Assembly: GCA_934486875.1 (NCBI GenBank)
Contig: CAKSPU010000018.1
Span: forward strand, 1-42,975
From: an uncultured Oscillospiraceae bacterium
GTDB taxonomy: Bacteria > Bacillota > Clostridia > Oscillospirales > Ruminococcaceae
Direction of reading: 5' to 3'
DNA length: 42,975 nucleotides
A model generated the notes under the pieces. That model worked only from the letters and a program-made list of their open reading frames with translations, did not search any database and had not been told where the DNA came from. This document shows, piece after piece, positions 16,874 to 25,550 of this stretch (the first letter of the stretch is position 1; every line of letters starts with the position of its first letter). Position numbers and translations under genes: made by a program.

Positions 16874-17962
16874 TTATTCATAAACCACTTTATTTTTGCC
16901 CGATTTTTTTCCGCTGTAAAGCCGCTCGTCAGCAAGAGATATCATCTCTTCGATAGTTGCGGCTTCGGTGCTTTCCGCAGCTCCTGCGGTTATGGTGCAT
17001 TGTATGGTGTGCTCCTCGCAGCAGACCTTCATATCCTCGATATGAGCCCTTATGCGCTCTGCCACCAGTGCTGCGCCGCTTAAAGGTGTTCCCGATGCAA
17101 GGATAAGTATTTCCTCACCGCCCCAGCGACAGACAAAATCATTCTCACGGAGAATTGATATCATCGTTTCGGATATCCTTTTAAGGACTTCATCGCCGCT
17201 GTTGTGACCGTAGGTGTCGTTTATCTTTTTAAAATCGTCAATATCGCACATAATAACGGAAAAGGTCTTGCCCGAGTTCTGTGCGCCGTCAAGAAATTTT
17301 ACCATACTCCTGCGGTTGTAAAGTCCCGTAAGTGAGTCTATGCCCGCAATTTTGTCAAGTCTTGCGTTCTGCTCTTCAAGCACAGATCTTGAAAACTGTA
17401 TCTCTCTTAGGAAAAACAGTGAGAAAAACAGGAGCAGCCCAAATGCGCAGAGGGTGTTGAAAATGTAGATATGCATTGACGCTTTGGGGGATATGGTGTA
17501 AACAGGCTCTATCCTGTAGGAAATTATCCTGCACACGATGAATGAAACAATGCAGCACAGCCCGATAAGCAGCGATTCTTTCAGGCTTGCGCTTTCGTTC
17601 AGGGAGAAATGCATATAGAAAATTACGGGCATAATTCCGATTATGTACAGCGGGAAGCCCAGCTGCCAGCCCACAAGTATGGTTGCCGTGTAGGAATGGA
17701 GACATATTTCAACAAAGGTGATGTAGTAAAAAAGTATGTACCGCTCTTTTTTCACAAGAATGCTGCAGAGAAGATAGCATATCGTGCTTGCGATATTAAA
17801 GACCATCATACTGTAAACGTGAACTGAGGCAAAAATGAAAATGAGCATAAAATGCACAGCCGCCGTACCCCATTGCAGAATGGCGTATTTTACCTTGTTG
17901 GTCACAGCAGCTCCGTCCGTGAAAATTTCGGAGATCATCTGACTTAATTTTTCGTTTTTCAA
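16874..17962 (-). CDS. Membrane-bound GGDEF diguanylate cyclase
   Basis: This 362-residue protein has six hydrophobic helices (about 30-185) with short loops as its sensor, then a short coiled coil, then a GGDEF domain beginning DSLTGLYNRRSM (209 onward). The active-site loop is G281-G-E-E-I285 (GGEEI in place of GGDEF/GGEEF). The acidic catalytic residues are kept, so activity is plausible. The RxxD inhibition site is present (R272, D275) five residues before it. The start is TTG at 17962, supported by GGAGGG upstream. It is the second cyclase within 5 kb, suggesting local c-di-GMP signalling, but I see no EAL or HD-GYP phosphodiesterase in the window. Confidence 0.87.
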   Translation of the reverse strand: MKNEKLSQMISEIFTDGAAVTNKVKYAILQWGTAAVHFMLIFIFASVHVYSMMVFNIASTICYLLCSILVKKERYILFYYITFVEICLHSYTATILVGWQLGFPLYIIGIMPVIFYMHFSLNESASLKESLLIGLCCIVSFIVCRIISYRIEPVYTISPKASMHIYIFNTLCAFGLLLFFSLFFLREIQFSRSVLEEQNARLDKIAGIDSLTGLYNRRSMVKFLDGAQNSGKTFSVIMCDIDDFKKINDTYGHNSGDEVLKRISETMISILRENDFVCRWGGEEILILASGTPLSGAALVAERIRAHIEDMKVCCEEHTIQCTITAGAAESTEAATIEEMISLADERLYSGKKSGKNKVVYE

Positions 17963-18164
17963 AATGTGCCCTCCGTTGCTAATATGTATTATGATACCTG
18001 TTCGTTGAATAATTTCCGTCTGACTGCAAATAATGAGTACAGGGAATATTTTCGCACTGCGGCGTATTTCCCACGGGTTTGCAGGAACGCCGACAGGTAT
18101 TCTCCGAATGCTTATCGGCGTTTTGATTTCACAATATACCCTTTACGGAAAGTAGGTAATGAAT

Positions 18165-18377
18165 ATGTTTGACAAGATAGCTCTTATTCTGCTCATCATC
18201 GGCGGACTTAACTGGGGTCTTGTGGGTATTTTCAGCTTTGACCTTGTGGCGTGGCTCTTCGGCGGCACAGGCGCACTGCTCAGCAGGGTAGTCTATATCC
18301 TTGTGGCGCTTGCTGCGGTATGGTGCATAACGCTGCTTTTCAGAGAGCCCGCAGGCGCTGAGGCAAGAGGTCACTGA
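18165..18377 (+). CDS. DUF378-family small membrane protein
   Basis: About 70 residues, two transmembrane helices. MFDKIALILLIIGGLNWGLVGIF followed by FDLVAWLFGG and a second helix YILVALAAVWCI matches DUF378 (YuzA-like) proteins, which have no known function. ATG at 18165 is preferred over ATG 18159 because family members start at MFDK and GGAAAGTAGG is better spaced. It is a monocistronic gene ending in a terminator that abuts the convergent amidase gene. Confidence 0.85.
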   Translation: MFDKIALILLIIGGLNWGLVGIFSFDLVAWLFGGTGALLSRVVYILVALAAVWCITLLFREPAGAEARGH

Positions 18378-18404
18378 CCGTCTGCGGTCATCTGATCACA
18401 TTAA

Positions 18405-18439
18405 ACGGGAGGCATATTACGGTATGCTTCCTGTTTTTT
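18405..18439 (+). terminator. Rho-independent terminator of the DUF378 gene
   Basis: A 12-position stem (18405-18416 with 18423-18434, two G-U pairs) has a 6-base loop and runs into TTTTTT. It touches the stop codon of the convergent gene. Confidence 0.75.
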
Positions 18440-21400
18440 AGTTCAGGAGGTCGTACGGGTCATTGAAATTATACGGGTCACTGAAATTCGGGTCGGCGGG
18501 CAGAGCCGCAATATCTTCAGATGTAACGGGGGACTGCTCGGTTTGGGCGGGAACGCTTGCTGCGGGAGGGGTGCTGTTTGTAAACTGAGCGGAGCCGTCT
18601 CCGAAGCAGGAATAGCTGCATCTTGCGAGATAATCGGAAGCACCGTCAACGATAGCCTGAGCGATGCCGTCCTGATGAGTGGGGTCGGCAAGCGCCATTG
18701 CTTCGGTGTAATTCGTAACGAAGCCGCACTCTATGAGCACGGAGGGGAAGTCCTGCTGCTGGGTGACGAAGAAGTAGTTGTACTGCTCTCCTCTGTCCAT
18801 TCCCTCGGCATTATCCACCTTGCTGCCAAGATATGCGCCCACACGGGCGGAGATCCTGTCCGCAAGGGGCTGTGAAAACGGTGTGAAGTAATATGCTTCC
18901 GCACCTCTTGCATTCTCTCCTGCGGCGTTGCAGTGGATCGCAAGGAAAAGGTCGGGGCTGTACTGCCTTGCGTAGGAAGCACGCTGCGATGTAACGTAGG
19001 TCTCGCTTTCGGTCTTAAGGCGGATAACATTTGCTCCTGCCGCTTCAAGCTTTGATGTGACAAGCTTTGCGATGGCAAGGTTTGCTTCCTGCTCCTTGAT
19101 GTGTCCCACGGCTCCGGGGTCAAATTCAGATGCGCCTGTGTAGCCGTGACCCGGGTCAATTACGACAGTTGCGCCGTTTAAGGAGCTGCGGCAGCCGTTG
19201 AAGCGGAAGGTAAGGTCGCCGTTTTCATCGTATGATGATGTAACGCCGCCGAAAATTCCCGATTGTCTCAGGGTGAGGGTGAGCCGTGTTTTGGTAAGCT
19301 CGCCCGATTCGTATGTATCCCACACGCCCTCGGTGAATACGGAGCTGTCGGGGAAGGCTATGCTGCTTGCGGAGATCGTCGTTACATAGTCAAAGGTTAT
19401 GACAAGGGACGATGCATCAAAGGAGGATACATAGTAATTACCGTTATTGCCGCCGTTGTAGCTTACCCCCGTAAAGGACATAGCAAAGGGTACCTTTGAG
19501 TTGGTATGGAGCTTTAAAACGGTGTCGGTGCCGTCCTTTGCGGCGCTTGTCACGCTTATGGGATTGGTTCCGAGAGGCTTGTTGTCAAGGACATTCACAT
19601 CGCTCACACGGATACGCTTGCCCGAGTTTGTGAGGTAATAATCCGTTCCCGAATAGCTTACGGTCTTGACCTGATAATCAAGTGTTCCTGCGGGGAGACG
19701 TGCCATATCGGGGGTGGGGTCGGTGCTTGTGGTCTTTGCGTCATAGACCATTGTGTTGTCGCTCTTTACTTCAAGGAGAGCGCCGCTGTAGTCATTCAGT
19801 ATCTCCGCAAGGGCATTGACGATTATGCGGCTGCCTGTGCGGCTTTCCTTGAAATCGCCTGTTTTGGTGTGATATGTGCCGTAGAATGTTACCTCGCCAA
19901 GATCTATGTCCTGACCCTTTATTCCTGCGGGGGCGATGTAGGTGCCTGTGTATTTGGTGTAGTTGGAGTTGGGGTCAAGCTCATCGGTCTGACCGTCAAT
20001 GGGGGTTAGCTCCACAGTTTTGCCGTTTATAGATGCGGAAACGTCCGAGCCCTTGTATGCCACTGCGCTGAGAGTTATGGCGGACTGCTCCTCCACCCTC
20101 ATTTCCGATACCGCAGGCTCAACGCTTTTGAGTACATTCACGGTTCGGGTTATCTTATATGTAACGGTTTTTCCCTTGTTCTTGAACGTAAAGGTGTTCA
20201 CGCCAACGTCAAGATCCATATTGAAATAAAATCGTCCCGCTTCGTTCAGCTCAATGGGCTCGCCCTGAAAATAAATGGTGAAGTTGGGGTCGAATGAGCC
20301 TGCGAAGATAACGGTAGGCTCTTCAGTCTTGAACTTTGTGGACTGGGGGAGGGTCATTTCAAGCTCGTTGTTCAGACCCTCACGGTCTATCTGGTCATTG
20401 AAATGCTTCACAAGCACCGAGGTGGATTCCTCGGCGTTCTTTTCGAGAGCGGGGAGGGAGTTGAAAACGCTGCCGATGCAGGCATCATATTCATCAGCCT
20501 TTATGACCTGCTTTACAAGCTCATCGGGGGAGCTCCAGCCTGTGTGATCGGTGCAGACACGCTCGTTTATGTGGTCAACTATCATAGGAATGCCCGCTGC
20601 GTCCGCCTTGTCGTTCCACCAGCTCACAACGTCCTCAAAGGGCATTGTTTCGCTGGCAAATGCGCCCTCCGCCTTTACGATGATGAAGTCGGCATAGCCG
20701 CTGCTTATGTAGCCCAGAGTGTCCGCATAGCCGTCGGTGAGGGCTTCAAAGCTTACAGATGTTTCGCTGCCGTTTTCCCTGGTGGTGTAGTTTGCCCAGA
20801 TGTCGTTGAGGGAAATTCCCACGGGCACGCTGTTGCTGGTCCTGTGAACAGCGTCGGAAACAAGGCTGAAAACATATGCGCCGTTGTCAAGGAGCCAGTT
20901 GTCATAGCCGATCCCCGAGCCGTTTTCGATGTAATCCGCAAAGCTTGCGCTGTCACGGCTGGAATAGTAGCCGTCGATGATTATGCCGTCAACGGGATAT
21001 TTCACGGTGAAATTGTGAACGGTGAGGGCAAGGCGGTCTATCCTTGCCTTGGCGGTGTCCTCGGTGATGCCTGCAAGAGCGGAGTTTATGTCGAATGTGA
21101 CGTAAACGTACATTCCTCTGTCCGCAGCACGCTCCACGCACAGTTCGGCAGGGGAGCGGACGGCGGTTTTGTTCACATCAAGGCTGTAGTAAACGCCGTT
21201 TTCGTCCGATGTGCTGATGATGACTGCGTTGAGACTGCTTTCCTCCGCAGCGTCAAGGGCTCTGTCGATGCCTGCGTTTATCTCCTCCTCGGAAAGGGCT
21301 GTGCCGTTTTCATCGGTGAGAGGAAAATCCTTTGCGGGGTTTATGTAAACGCCCCTTACCTCGTCGGGAAATGAGAACATCGGCGTGTATTCGGGCTCTG

Positions 21401-21569
21401 TGAACTGCTCCAGCTCCTCATCACGCTGCACCTCATGTACGATTTCTTCATATACCGCTTCGCTTTCGGCGGAAGCGTCGATCCCGAAGCTTATGTCTCC
21501 CCACAGCGGCACGGTCATAAGAGCGGCGCAGGCAAGGGAGCAAAGCCTTTTTATAAATCTTTTTTTCAT
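18438..21569 (-). CDS. Large secreted protein: GHL10-like glycosidase domain plus N-acetylmuramoyl-L-alanine amidase
   Basis: About 1043 residues. The start MKKRFIKR at 21569 has AAAGGATA upstream. The frame runs on to 21650 without another good site. A signal peptide (1-33) is followed by a TIM-barrel-like domain (about 60-350) of the DUF187/GHL10 type (VRGVYINPAKDF, GIDRALDAAEESSLNAVII, VDGIIIDGYY). Beta-rich linker domains of the cadherin or Ig type follow. The amidase_3 domain (about 800-990) has complete zinc and catalytic residues: DPGHG, KEQEANL, AIHCNAA and LIECGF. It should cleave the amide between muramic acid and the stem peptide. A Pro/Ser-rich tail closes it. The protein probably remodels or separates peptidoglycan. 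The barrel's substrate is unknown. Confidence 0.88.
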   Translation of the reverse strand: MKKRFIKRLCSLACAALMTVPLWGDISFGIDASAESEAVYEEIVHEVQRDEELEQFTEPEYTPMFSFPDEVRGVYINPAKDFPLTDENGTALSEEEINAGIDRALDAAEESSLNAVIISTSDENGVYYSLDVNKTAVRSPAELCVERAADRGMYVYVTFDINSALAGITEDTAKARIDRLALTVHNFTVKYPVDGIIIDGYYSSRDSASFADYIENGSGIGYDNWLLDNGAYVFSLVSDAVHRTSNSVPVGISLNDIWANYTTRENGSETSVSFEALTDGYADTLGYISSGYADFIIVKAEGAFASETMPFEDVVSWWNDKADAAGIPMIVDHINERVCTDHTGWSSPDELVKQVIKADEYDACIGSVFNSLPALEKNAEESTSVLVKHFNDQIDREGLNNELEMTLPQSTKFKTEEPTVIFAGSFDPNFTIYFQGEPIELNEAGRFYFNMDLDVGVNTFTFKNKGKTVTYKITRTVNVLKSVEPAVSEMRVEEQSAITLSAVAYKGSDVSASINGKTVELTPIDGQTDELDPNSNYTKYTGTYIAPAGIKGQDIDLGEVTFYGTYHTKTGDFKESRTGSRIIVNALAEILNDYSGALLEVKSDNTMVYDAKTTSTDPTPDMARLPAGTLDYQVKTVSYSGTDYYLTNSGKRIRVSDVNVLDNKPLGTNPISVTSAAKDGTDTVLKLHTNSKVPFAMSFTGVSYNGGNNGNYYVSSFDASSLVITFDYVTTISASSIAFPDSSVFTEGVWDTYESGELTKTRLTLTLRQSGIFGGVTSSYDENGDLTFRFNGCRSSLNGATVVIDPGHGYTGASEFDPGAVGHIKEQEANLAIAKLVTSKLEAAGANVIRLKTESETYVTSQRASYARQYSPDLFLAIHCNAAGENARGAEAYYFTPFSQPLADRISARVGAYLGSKVDNAEGMDRGEQYNYFFVTQQQDFPSVLIECGFVTNYTEAMALADPTHQDGIAQAIVDGASDYLARCSYSCFGDGSAQFTNSTPPAASVPAQTEQSPVTSEDIAALPADPNFSDPYNFNDPYDLLN

Positions 21570-21655
21570 AGCTATATCCTTTAATATTGTCTTTTGTTCG
21601 TATATATCTTTAATGTATATGTATTCGTGCAAAAGCATACATTTACACATTTTTC

Positions 21656-21684
21656 ATTATACCACATTCCCCGACAGATTTCAA
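21656..21684 (-). promoter_or_regulatory. Sigma-A promoter of the amidase gene
   Basis: On the minus strand TTGAAA (21684-21679), a 17-base spacer, then TATAAT (21661-21656). It leaves an untranslated leader of about 80 bases before the chosen start. Confidence 0.75.
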
Positions 21685-21782
21685 CTGCTCTGAGGAAAAA
21701 AACAGACATTTCCCGCAGAATATCGGCAGAGGTCGGGAACATAATATTTAGGAGAATTTTATTACGGAAAACGGTGATAGCT

Positions 21783-22877
21783 TTGAGCGGAAAGAGCATA
21801 AAAAAGTACATTGTTCCATTTCTGGCAGCCTTTGCAGCCCTCGCCCTGCTTATCCGCCCGAGAGACGTGGGGAAGATGCTTTCGGCGGCGGCTTATGCTT
21901 TGTCCCCGTTTGTTATGGGGATAATACTTGCGGCGGTCATAGACCCTGCGGTGTGCAGGTTCGAGAGATTTTTTTCACGTCGGCTGCACATAAAAAAACA
22001 CGCCCGAGGAGGGGCGATAGCGGCGGTATATATCCTCATTGCGGGGGTGACATCGGCGGCTGCTGTTATGATACTGCCGAAGCTGTGGGAGAGCGGAGCG
22101 CTTTTTGTGAGCAGCGCCGACGGATATTACAGCGATTTCCGCAGGCGGTATGCAAACGGCGGTCATTCCGTTGCAATAAAGCTCCTTGACAGCCTTGCGG
22201 AGCAGGCGGCGCTGAAGCTCCCCGCATTTTTTGAACGCACCTTTCAGGTAACGGCAGGCTTTTTGCGGTCGGCAGGCTCATTCCTCGTGGGGGCGGTGCT
22301 GTCGGTGTATATCCTTGACCAGAAGGACGATATATTACAGTTTGTAAGCTCGGCGGCACGGGCTGCTATGTCCGAAAAGGCATACAAAAAAACCGCCCGT
22401 GTGCTGTCCGCCGTCAACTCCTGTCTTGTGAGCTTTATTGCGGGTCAGCTTTCGGAAGCGGTGCTTCTGGGAACATTGTGCTTCGGTGGAATGGTGCTTT
22501 TCGGCTTTGAGTATCCTCTGCTCATAAGCTCAATAATCGCCGTTACGGCGCTTGTGCCTGTGGCAGGGGCAATTGCGGGGGCTGTTCCCTCGGCTCTCAT
22601 ACTTTTTCTTGTAAAGCCCTCGTCTGCTTTGTGGTTCATAGTGTTCATCGTAATACTTCAGCAGCTTGAAAATAATTTTATCTATCCGAGGGTGGTGGGC
22701 AAAAGCGTGGGACTGCCGCCCATACTTATCCTTGCCGCCATAATCATCGGTGCGGAGCTGTGGGGAGCGGCGGGGATAATGCTGGGCATTCCCCTTGTAT
22801 CGGCGGCGTATATGCTGCTCAGGGAAAAGATAGAGAGCGGACGGGACACACACAGGGGCATCTCCGGAGATCACTGA
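21783..22877 (+). CDS. AI-2E-family transporter (PF01594)
   Basis: About 364 residues from TTG 21783, preceded by GGTGAT. The open frame extends upstream to 21594 but that part is A+T-rich and overlaps the divergent promoter, so it is not counted. Eight hydrophobic segments, a charged segment after the second (RFFSRRLHIKK), a soluble part in the middle and the conserved late helices GFEYPLLISSIIAVTALVPVAGAIAGAVPSA and QQLENNFIYPRVVGKSVGLPP identify the AI-2 exporter-like (TqsA/YtvI/YhhT) family. Members export signals or exchange Na+/H+, so the substrate is open. GTG 21774 is another possible start. Its end overlaps the convergent XRE gene by 7 bases. Confidence 0.85.
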   Translation: MSGKSIKKYIVPFLAAFAALALLIRPRDVGKMLSAAAYALSPFVMGIILAAVIDPAVCRFERFFSRRLHIKKHARGGAIAAVYILIAGVTSAAAVMILPKLWESGALFVSSADGYYSDFRRRYANGGHSVAIKLLDSLAEQAALKLPAFFERTFQVTAGFLRSAGSFLVGAVLSVYILDQKDDILQFVSSAARAAMSEKAYKKTARVLSAVNSCLVSFIAGQLSEAVLLGTLCFGGMVLFGFEYPLLISSIIAVTALVPVAGAIAGAVPSALILFLVKPSSALWFIVFIVILQQLENNFIYPRVVGKSVGLPPILILAAIIIGAELWGAAGIMLGIPLVSAAYMLLREKIESGRDTHRGISGDH

Positions 22878-23119
22878 TTTTTATATGCTGCCGTTTCGGG
22901 ATATCTCTGCTTTGAATCGGTAACTCCCAGTATGTAATCAACACTCACGCCGTAAAATTCCGACAGGGTGATAAGATGATCCAGAGGGATATCCCTCCGT
23001 CCGATCTCATAATGGGAATAGCTGACCTGAGAGCATTTCAGAAGGTTCGCTATTTCCCTCTGAGTGTAATCATTGTCTTCACGGAGAGCTCTCAGACGTT
23101 CGGCTGTTATGATGTTCAT
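22871..23119 (-). CDS. Small XRE-family transcriptional regulator
   Basis: 82 residues, nearly all one helix-turn-helix_3 domain: LRALREDNDYTQREIANLLKCSQVSYSHYEIGRRDIP, then LITLSEFYGVSVDYILGVTD, the usual ending of Cro/C1-type regulators. No effector domain. It lies convergent with the AI-2E-family gene (7-base overlap) and divergent from the solute-binding lipoprotein gene. The 288-base region between them could hold its operator and link it to control of that gene. A TATAAT pair on the minus strand lies upstream (about 23162-23176). Confidence 0.88.
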   Translation of the reverse strand: MNIITAERLRALREDNDYTQREIANLLKCSQVSYSHYEIGRRDIPLDHLITLSEFYGVSVDYILGVTDSKQRYPETAAYKNQ

Positions 23120-23189
23120 ATAGAATGGTTCAATCCTTTCGAGAGTATGCTTTTATCGATTATATCTATTATAACTCATTTTTTTCCTT

Positions 23190-23218
23190 AATTGGGATTA
23201 TAAAACAAATTGGAATAA
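23190..23218. repeat. Phased direct repeat in the XRE / lipoprotein intergenic region
   Basis: AATTGGGATTA (23190-23200) and AATTGGAATAA (23208-23218), start to start 18 bases. They lie between the divergent XRE regulator and solute-binding protein genes and are a candidate operator. The surrounding A+T richness makes chance similarity possible. Confidence 0.3.
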
Positions 23219-23327
23219 AAAATTTGTCGAATAAAGTCATATTATGCAAAAATTAACGGAATATCAATATATATTTTACTATTTGAACGGCGTTTGAGGA
23301 ATGAAATAAAATTATATACAAAATTAT

Positions 23328-23356
23328 TTGACAATCGGCGCTCAATGTGTTAAAAT
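23328..23356 (+). promoter_or_regulatory. Sigma-A promoter of the solute-binding lipoprotein
   Basis: TTGACA (23328-23333), a 17-base spacer, then TAAAAT (23351-23356), about 51 bases upstream of the start codon. AGAGAAAGGAA is the ribosome-binding site. Confidence 0.75.
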
Positions 23357-23407
23357 AATGGAAACAGTATAAACCGCTGTTATATAGGAGAGAAAGGAAT
23401 CTTTGAA

Positions 23408-24853
23408 ATGAAAAATGTGAAGAAAACTATTGCGGGCATATCGGCTCTTTCAATGGCAATGAGCCTTGCTGCCTGCGGCGGCTCTGCCGAGGAGCAGACC
23501 GAAGCTGTGACTCAGGAGACCACCACTCAGGCTACCGTTGAGATCAACACTGCGACCCTTGCCGAGAACGATCAGCAGACCCTTGATGATATGGCTTCTG
23601 AATATCTCCGTGATGTTGAGCTTGAAAACAAGACTATCAAGTGGCTGGCACACTATGACATCAATCCCTCGGGCTCGGGTCAGTCCGAATCCGTAGCACT
23701 GAACCTTTTCAAGAATAAGTACGGCGGTGAGGTAAAATATTATCCCACTACCTGGAACAGCCGCTACAGCGACCTTTCCACAAGCGTTCTTGGCGGAGAG
23801 GGAATAGATTTCTTCCCCTGCGATACATCTGCTCTTCCCAAGGGCGTTATCAACGGAATGTTCCAGCCTGTTGACGAATACATAGATATGGATTCTCCCC
23901 TCTGGACCGATATGAAGCCCGCTATGGAGATATACAACTTCAACGGCAGGCACTATGAGCTTGTAAACAGCGTTTCCGCCGAGCAGCTCGTTATTTACAA
24001 CAAGCAGACCATTGAAGAAAACGGCTTTGATGACCCCTGGGAGCTTTATAAGAACGGCGAATGGAACTGGGACACCTTTACAAAGATGCTGGAGCAGTTT
24101 GTTGACCCCGACAATGACCGCTACGGTCTTGACGGCTGGTTCAACGAGAAGGCACTTCTCCTTTCCGCAGGCGTTCCCTCCGTTTCCTCCGTTGACGGCA
24201 CACTGACAGTCAATCTCAATGACCCCACTATCGAAAAGGCAATGAACTGGAGCTATGACCTTTACAACAAGGGTCTGGTTTTCGACCTTTCCCTCTATGA
24301 CTGGAATATCCAGCCTCAGTTTATGGGCGAGGGCAAGGAGCTTTTCTATATCGTAGGCTCCTGGGACGTTCAGGCTAATCCCGATACCTGGGCTACACAG
24401 ATATCTCCCGAAAATCTGGGCTTTGCTCCCGTTCCCTCTCCCGCAGGCTCCGACCCCTATCAGTCCGCTACTCTGGACGGCTGGGTAATATGCAAGGGTG
24501 CGGCTAATCCCACAGGTGTTGCCCTCTTTGCGGAGTGTACACGTCTTGCAAACACCAACGATGAGGCTATAGCTATCGGTGACCAGAAGTGCAGAGACGA
24601 CTATCAGTGGTCCGATGAGCTTATCGCACGCAACAAGGAGATAAACGAGCTTGCTCAGAAATATCCCGTTGTTGACCTTGCTACAGGCGTTTCCAGCGAT
24701 GTGGCTTCCCTTACCACAGACGGCGGTTCCGAGATAGGTCTCCGTGCTGCTTTCCACGGCTATGACTGGGCTACCACAAGAGATTCCATCAGCGAGGTTG
24801 TTACAATGCTCGTTGATGAAGCCGATCAGCAGATAAAGTCTATCGGCGGATAA
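23408..24853 (+). CDS. Extracellular solute-binding lipoprotein (ABC sugar-binding type)
   Basis: This 481-residue protein has a lipoprotein signal peptide with lipobox SLAAC (C23) and a Thr/Glu/Gln-rich linker. The mature part is of the family 1 solute-binding type (IKWLAHYDINPSG, YGGEVKYYPTTWNSRYSDLSTSVLGGEGIDFFPCD, GRHYELVNSVSAEQLVIYNKQTIEENGFDDPW, WNWDTFTKMLEQF). Aromatic residues are frequent in the likely cleft, as in oligosaccharide binders. It should capture a carbohydrate at the cell surface for an ABC importer. No permease or ATPase genes are next to it, so the partner must be elsewhere. Codon use is biased like dnaK, implying high expression. It has its own promoter and terminator. 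Confidence 0.88.
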   Translation: MKNVKKTIAGISALSMAMSLAACGGSAEEQTEAVTQETTTQATVEINTATLAENDQQTLDDMASEYLRDVELENKTIKWLAHYDINPSGSGQSESVALNLFKNKYGGEVKYYPTTWNSRYSDLSTSVLGGEGIDFFPCDTSALPKGVINGMFQPVDEYIDMDSPLWTDMKPAMEIYNFNGRHYELVNSVSAEQLVIYNKQTIEENGFDDPWELYKNGEWNWDTFTKMLEQFVDPDNDRYGLDGWFNEKALLLSAGVPSVSSVDGTLTVNLNDPTIEKAMNWSYDLYNKGLVFDLSLYDWNIQPQFMGEGKELFYIVGSWDVQANPDTWATQISPENLGFAPVPSPAGSDPYQSATLDGWVICKGAANPTGVALFAECTRLANTNDEAIAIGDQKCRDDYQWSDELIARNKEINELAQKYPVVDLATGVSSDVASLTTDGGSEIGLRAAFHGYDWATTRDSISEVVTMLVDEADQQIKSIGG

Positions 24854-24866
24854 AAATATAATGCTC

Positions 24867-24906
24867 TGCCTGTCCGTATGCGTGTCATCGGGCAGGCATT
24901 TTTTTG
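24867..24906 (+). terminator. Rho-independent terminator of the solute-binding protein
   Basis: A 10-position stem, TGCCTGTCCG (24867-24876) with CGGGCAGGCA (24889-24898), one G-U pair, followed by eight T residues. Confidence 0.8.
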
Positions 24907-24987
24907 CGTTTGTTAGCTGCCTGCACACCAATCCTCTCCGATAATGGTGTATAATGTCAGTATCAATCTATTTTTGGGGGAGATATT

Positions 24988-25179
24988 ATGAAATACTGTT
25001 CAAAATGCGGTCAGGCAAATGATGACAATGCGGAAAACTGCTCAAAATGCGGAGCGAAGATCACCGACAAGCCCCTTACCGTCATAAACAAAAATTCCTA
25101 TCACTGGGACGCTGTAAGAATAATCCTTGCCATACTTATCATAGGAATTATGATAGCGGGCTTTGCTTTCGAGGGCTGA
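24988..25179 (+). CDS. Small zinc-ribbon membrane protein
   Basis: 63 residues. An N-terminal zinc ribbon with two CxxC pairs (C4/C7 and C17/C20: CSKCGQANDDNAENCSKCG) is joined by a short linker to one transmembrane helix (about 43-61). It is of the common zinc_ribbon_2 type, function unknown. A TATAAT (24950-24955) and GGGGGAG precede it. Its stop overlaps the start of the next gene (TGATG), so the two are translationally coupled. Confidence 0.8.
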   Translation: MKYCSKCGQANDDNAENCSKCGAKITDKPLTVINKNSYHWDAVRIILAILIIGIMIAGFAFEG

Positions 25180-25550
25180 TGAAGAAAAATATTGCCGCCG
25201 CTATAGTCACATTCGGTATGTATCTCATAAACCGCAGGGTGAGGACTGTGGCAGGCGGTGCTGTCGGGTACTTCCTGCGGTGCTATTTCAACGATATCGC
25301 AGGAAGCGTCACGTTTATGTCCCTTGTGAATATCGTGCTGCTTTTTCTGGGCTTTCGTGAGATAACAAGGCTCCTGCACACTGAAATGCTGATGCTTGGT
25401 GCGGGGATCATATGGGAATACGTCACTCCGCTTTTCCGCAGCGATACGGTGTCGGATCCTTTTGATATCCTTGCGTATATGCTGGGCGGATTTATTTACC
25501 GGGTCATTGTGCAGAAAATGCAGGACACTGTTTATACTGATAACCAATAA
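25179..25550 (+). CDS. Small integral membrane protein, coupled to the zinc-ribbon gene
   Basis: 123 residues from ATG 25179, which overlaps the upstream stop. Three or four hydrophobic segments, with GAGIIWEYVTPLF and DPFDILAYMLGGFIYRVI. The order (hydrophobic helix, WE-containing loop, D-x-x-D-x-x-AY-x-x-G helix) resembles small VanZ-like membrane proteins, but I cannot assign it firmly. The last codons (Y-T-D-N-Q-stop) lie inside the left arm of the palindromic element that begins at 25532, so the present C-terminus is partly element-derived. Confidence 0.7.
   Translation: MKKNIAAAIVTFGMYLINRRVRTVAGGAVGYFLRCYFNDIAGSVTFMSLVNIVLLFLGFREITRLLHTEMLMLGAGIIWEYVTPLFRSDTVSDPFDILAYMLGGFIYRVIVQKMQDTVYTDNQ

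Noticed and set aside
20403..21374. 323-codon frame antisense to the amidase gene
   Set aside because: It mirrors the codon pattern of the real minus-strand gene, is rich in Val/Ala/Cys without any domain, and lacks a ribosome-binding site.
23450..24931. 493-codon frame antisense to the solute-binding protein gene
   Set aside because: The opposite strand has a clear lipoprotein with promoter, ribosome-binding site and terminator. The long antisense frame is a by-product of its strong codon bias.
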